A model generated the notes under the pieces. It was not told the origin of the DNA. It did not search any database and saw only the letters and a program-made list of their open reading frames with translations. Positions 62,991 to 64,000 of a stretch of DNA of 64,000 bases are shown here, one piece after another (the first letter of the stretch is position 1; each line of letters starts with the position of its first letter). The DNA is from Lycocorax pyrrhopterus obiensis (lineage: Eukaryota; Chordata; Aves; Passeriformes; Paradisaeidae). The position numbers and the translations under genes were made by a program. The stretch is taken from the NCBI GenBank assembly GCA_014706295.1, contig JACSVZ010000011.1, positions 9,724,163 through 9,788,162 of the forward strand, in the 5' to 3' direction.

Positions 62991-64000
62991 ATCAAAATGG
63001 CAATGCAACAAGTGCCATGCTCCACAGAGATGACCTGAAATTGTTTTGAACCGTATTGCAACATGAACCACAAACGGAGTGGTAATGGAACCACATCAGA
63101 GTCTGGTTCAATCTTTAAATCCTTCTGCCATAACAGCATTGCATCATAATAGCACTGTGACAATAGCACCATTTTAAGGAATGCAATCTTTTTCCTATGC
63201 TCCAATAACGCAAGTTAATAATATATGCACAGTACTAAGCTAACAGGATACTGAGAGAATACAGTATGTTGGCATGTTAAAGTTTGCAGTATTTTACAAC
63301 AATTCTAGCTTGGATTTTCACAGAGGTTCAACAGGCTAGCACTCAATTATACCTGTGCTAGGAAATTCTCTTCCCACAAAAAGCTACCAAAGCAATGACA
63401 GGAACAGACTACAAATCTAAAAATATTTCAAGATACTCCACATTGGTTTTGTGTAAATCTGCTCAGCAGTGCTCTGGCAAAAAAGTGCAAAAGCAGTTCT
63501 ACAAATAAAGAAACTTAAAGACACCCCTCCCATCTCAACTGAGTAAAGGAGTAGAAAAATGTTACTAATGACAAAAACTACAGAACAGAAACAGAATTAT
63601 AATCAAGGTATGAATGACAAGATTGTGCCTGATATTATAGATATAGAAAAAATATCTATGCTTAAAATTGTACATCATCCAAGAACCTGTCCTCAATTAT
63701 TCAAATAAAAGCACTCTAAGTCCTCCTATCCATACATTTTGGCTCATTCCATTTTTGGTTTTGGTTAGGCCACTATAGTTAACTCCATTAAAGTACAGCA
63801 ATCTCCTCACTGAACAGACTTTCCCTTAAAACAGTAATAATGGTCATATAAATTTACTCAAAAACATTGTATGCTTTTTATAACAATAAAAGGCAAAATG
63901 CCAATCAAATAAAAGTAATCCCTCACTTCAACAATAGTTATTTCAAGTGTACAAAGACAGGAAAAATTAATTTGGAGTGATCCATTCCTGAATTTAAATG
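62991..64000. other. AT-rich noncoding stretch, nothing recognised
   Basis: I see only a 77-codon minus-strand frame with random composition and no repeats I can name. Confidence 0.5.

Noticed and set aside
1..64000. CRISPR arrays, operons, prophage, tRNA or rRNA genes
   Set aside because: There are no regularly spaced direct repeats, no bacterial gene layout, and no tRNA cloverleaf or rRNA motifs that I could see. The repeat content is avian.

Overview
The window looks like nuclear DNA from a bird. The strongest evidence is its repeats. Two copies carry the typical avian CR1 LINE 3' end: one on the minus strand near 23.2 kb, one on the plus strand near 33.4-33.7 kb ending in ATTCTATGATTCTAT. 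A complete-looking solo LTR of the avian ERVL type lies at about 7.49-8.07 kb. Older CR1-clade fragments and amniote MIR core-SINE relics lie among them. The sequence is otherwise AT-rich and CpG-poor, has many A-rich tracts, and shows no operons, Shine-Dalgarno sites or long open frames. The species cannot be named from sequence alone; the LTR type fits a neoavian bird, perhaps a songbird.

Layout. 0-5.7 kb: AT-rich DNA with nothing I recognise. 5.7-6.2 kb: a small CpG-bearing, promoter-like island with an RFX X-box and a reverse CCAAT, upstream of a 70-codon minus-strand frame. 7.5-8.25 kb: the ERVL LTR, then a possible minus-strand signal-peptide exon with a consensus splice donor. 11.5-11.6 kb: a CpG cluster with a possible minus-strand donor. 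12.7 kb: nested inverted transcription-factor-like motifs. 17.4-18.3 kb: a decayed CR1-clade reverse-transcriptase relic. 22.0-23.3 kb: the most exon-like segment, with a membrane-spanning candidate exon on the minus strand, a short plus-strand frame with a good start context, another candidate exon, and a CR1 tail. 33.4-35.0 kb: a young CR1 3' end and an old reversed CR1 reverse-transcriptase piece. 36.8, 45.6, 27.2 and perhaps 30.5 kb: MIR relics. 45.8-46.1 kb: a GC-rich patch. 51.4 kb: an old CR1 fragment. 58.0 kb: one more candidate exon. The rest is AT-rich, non-repetitive DNA that I cannot assign.

No protein-coding gene could be identified by name. The window is best read as intronic or intergenic DNA of a gene-poor avian region. 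The candidate exons are listed at low confidence because they rest on splice signals, start context and composition only; sites like these also arise by chance in 64 kb. I saw no evidence of an undescribed enzymatic or defence system. The leads most worth testing are the X-box promoter-like island, the candidate exons near 8.2 and 22.0-23.2 kb, and the nested inverted motifs at 12.7 kb.
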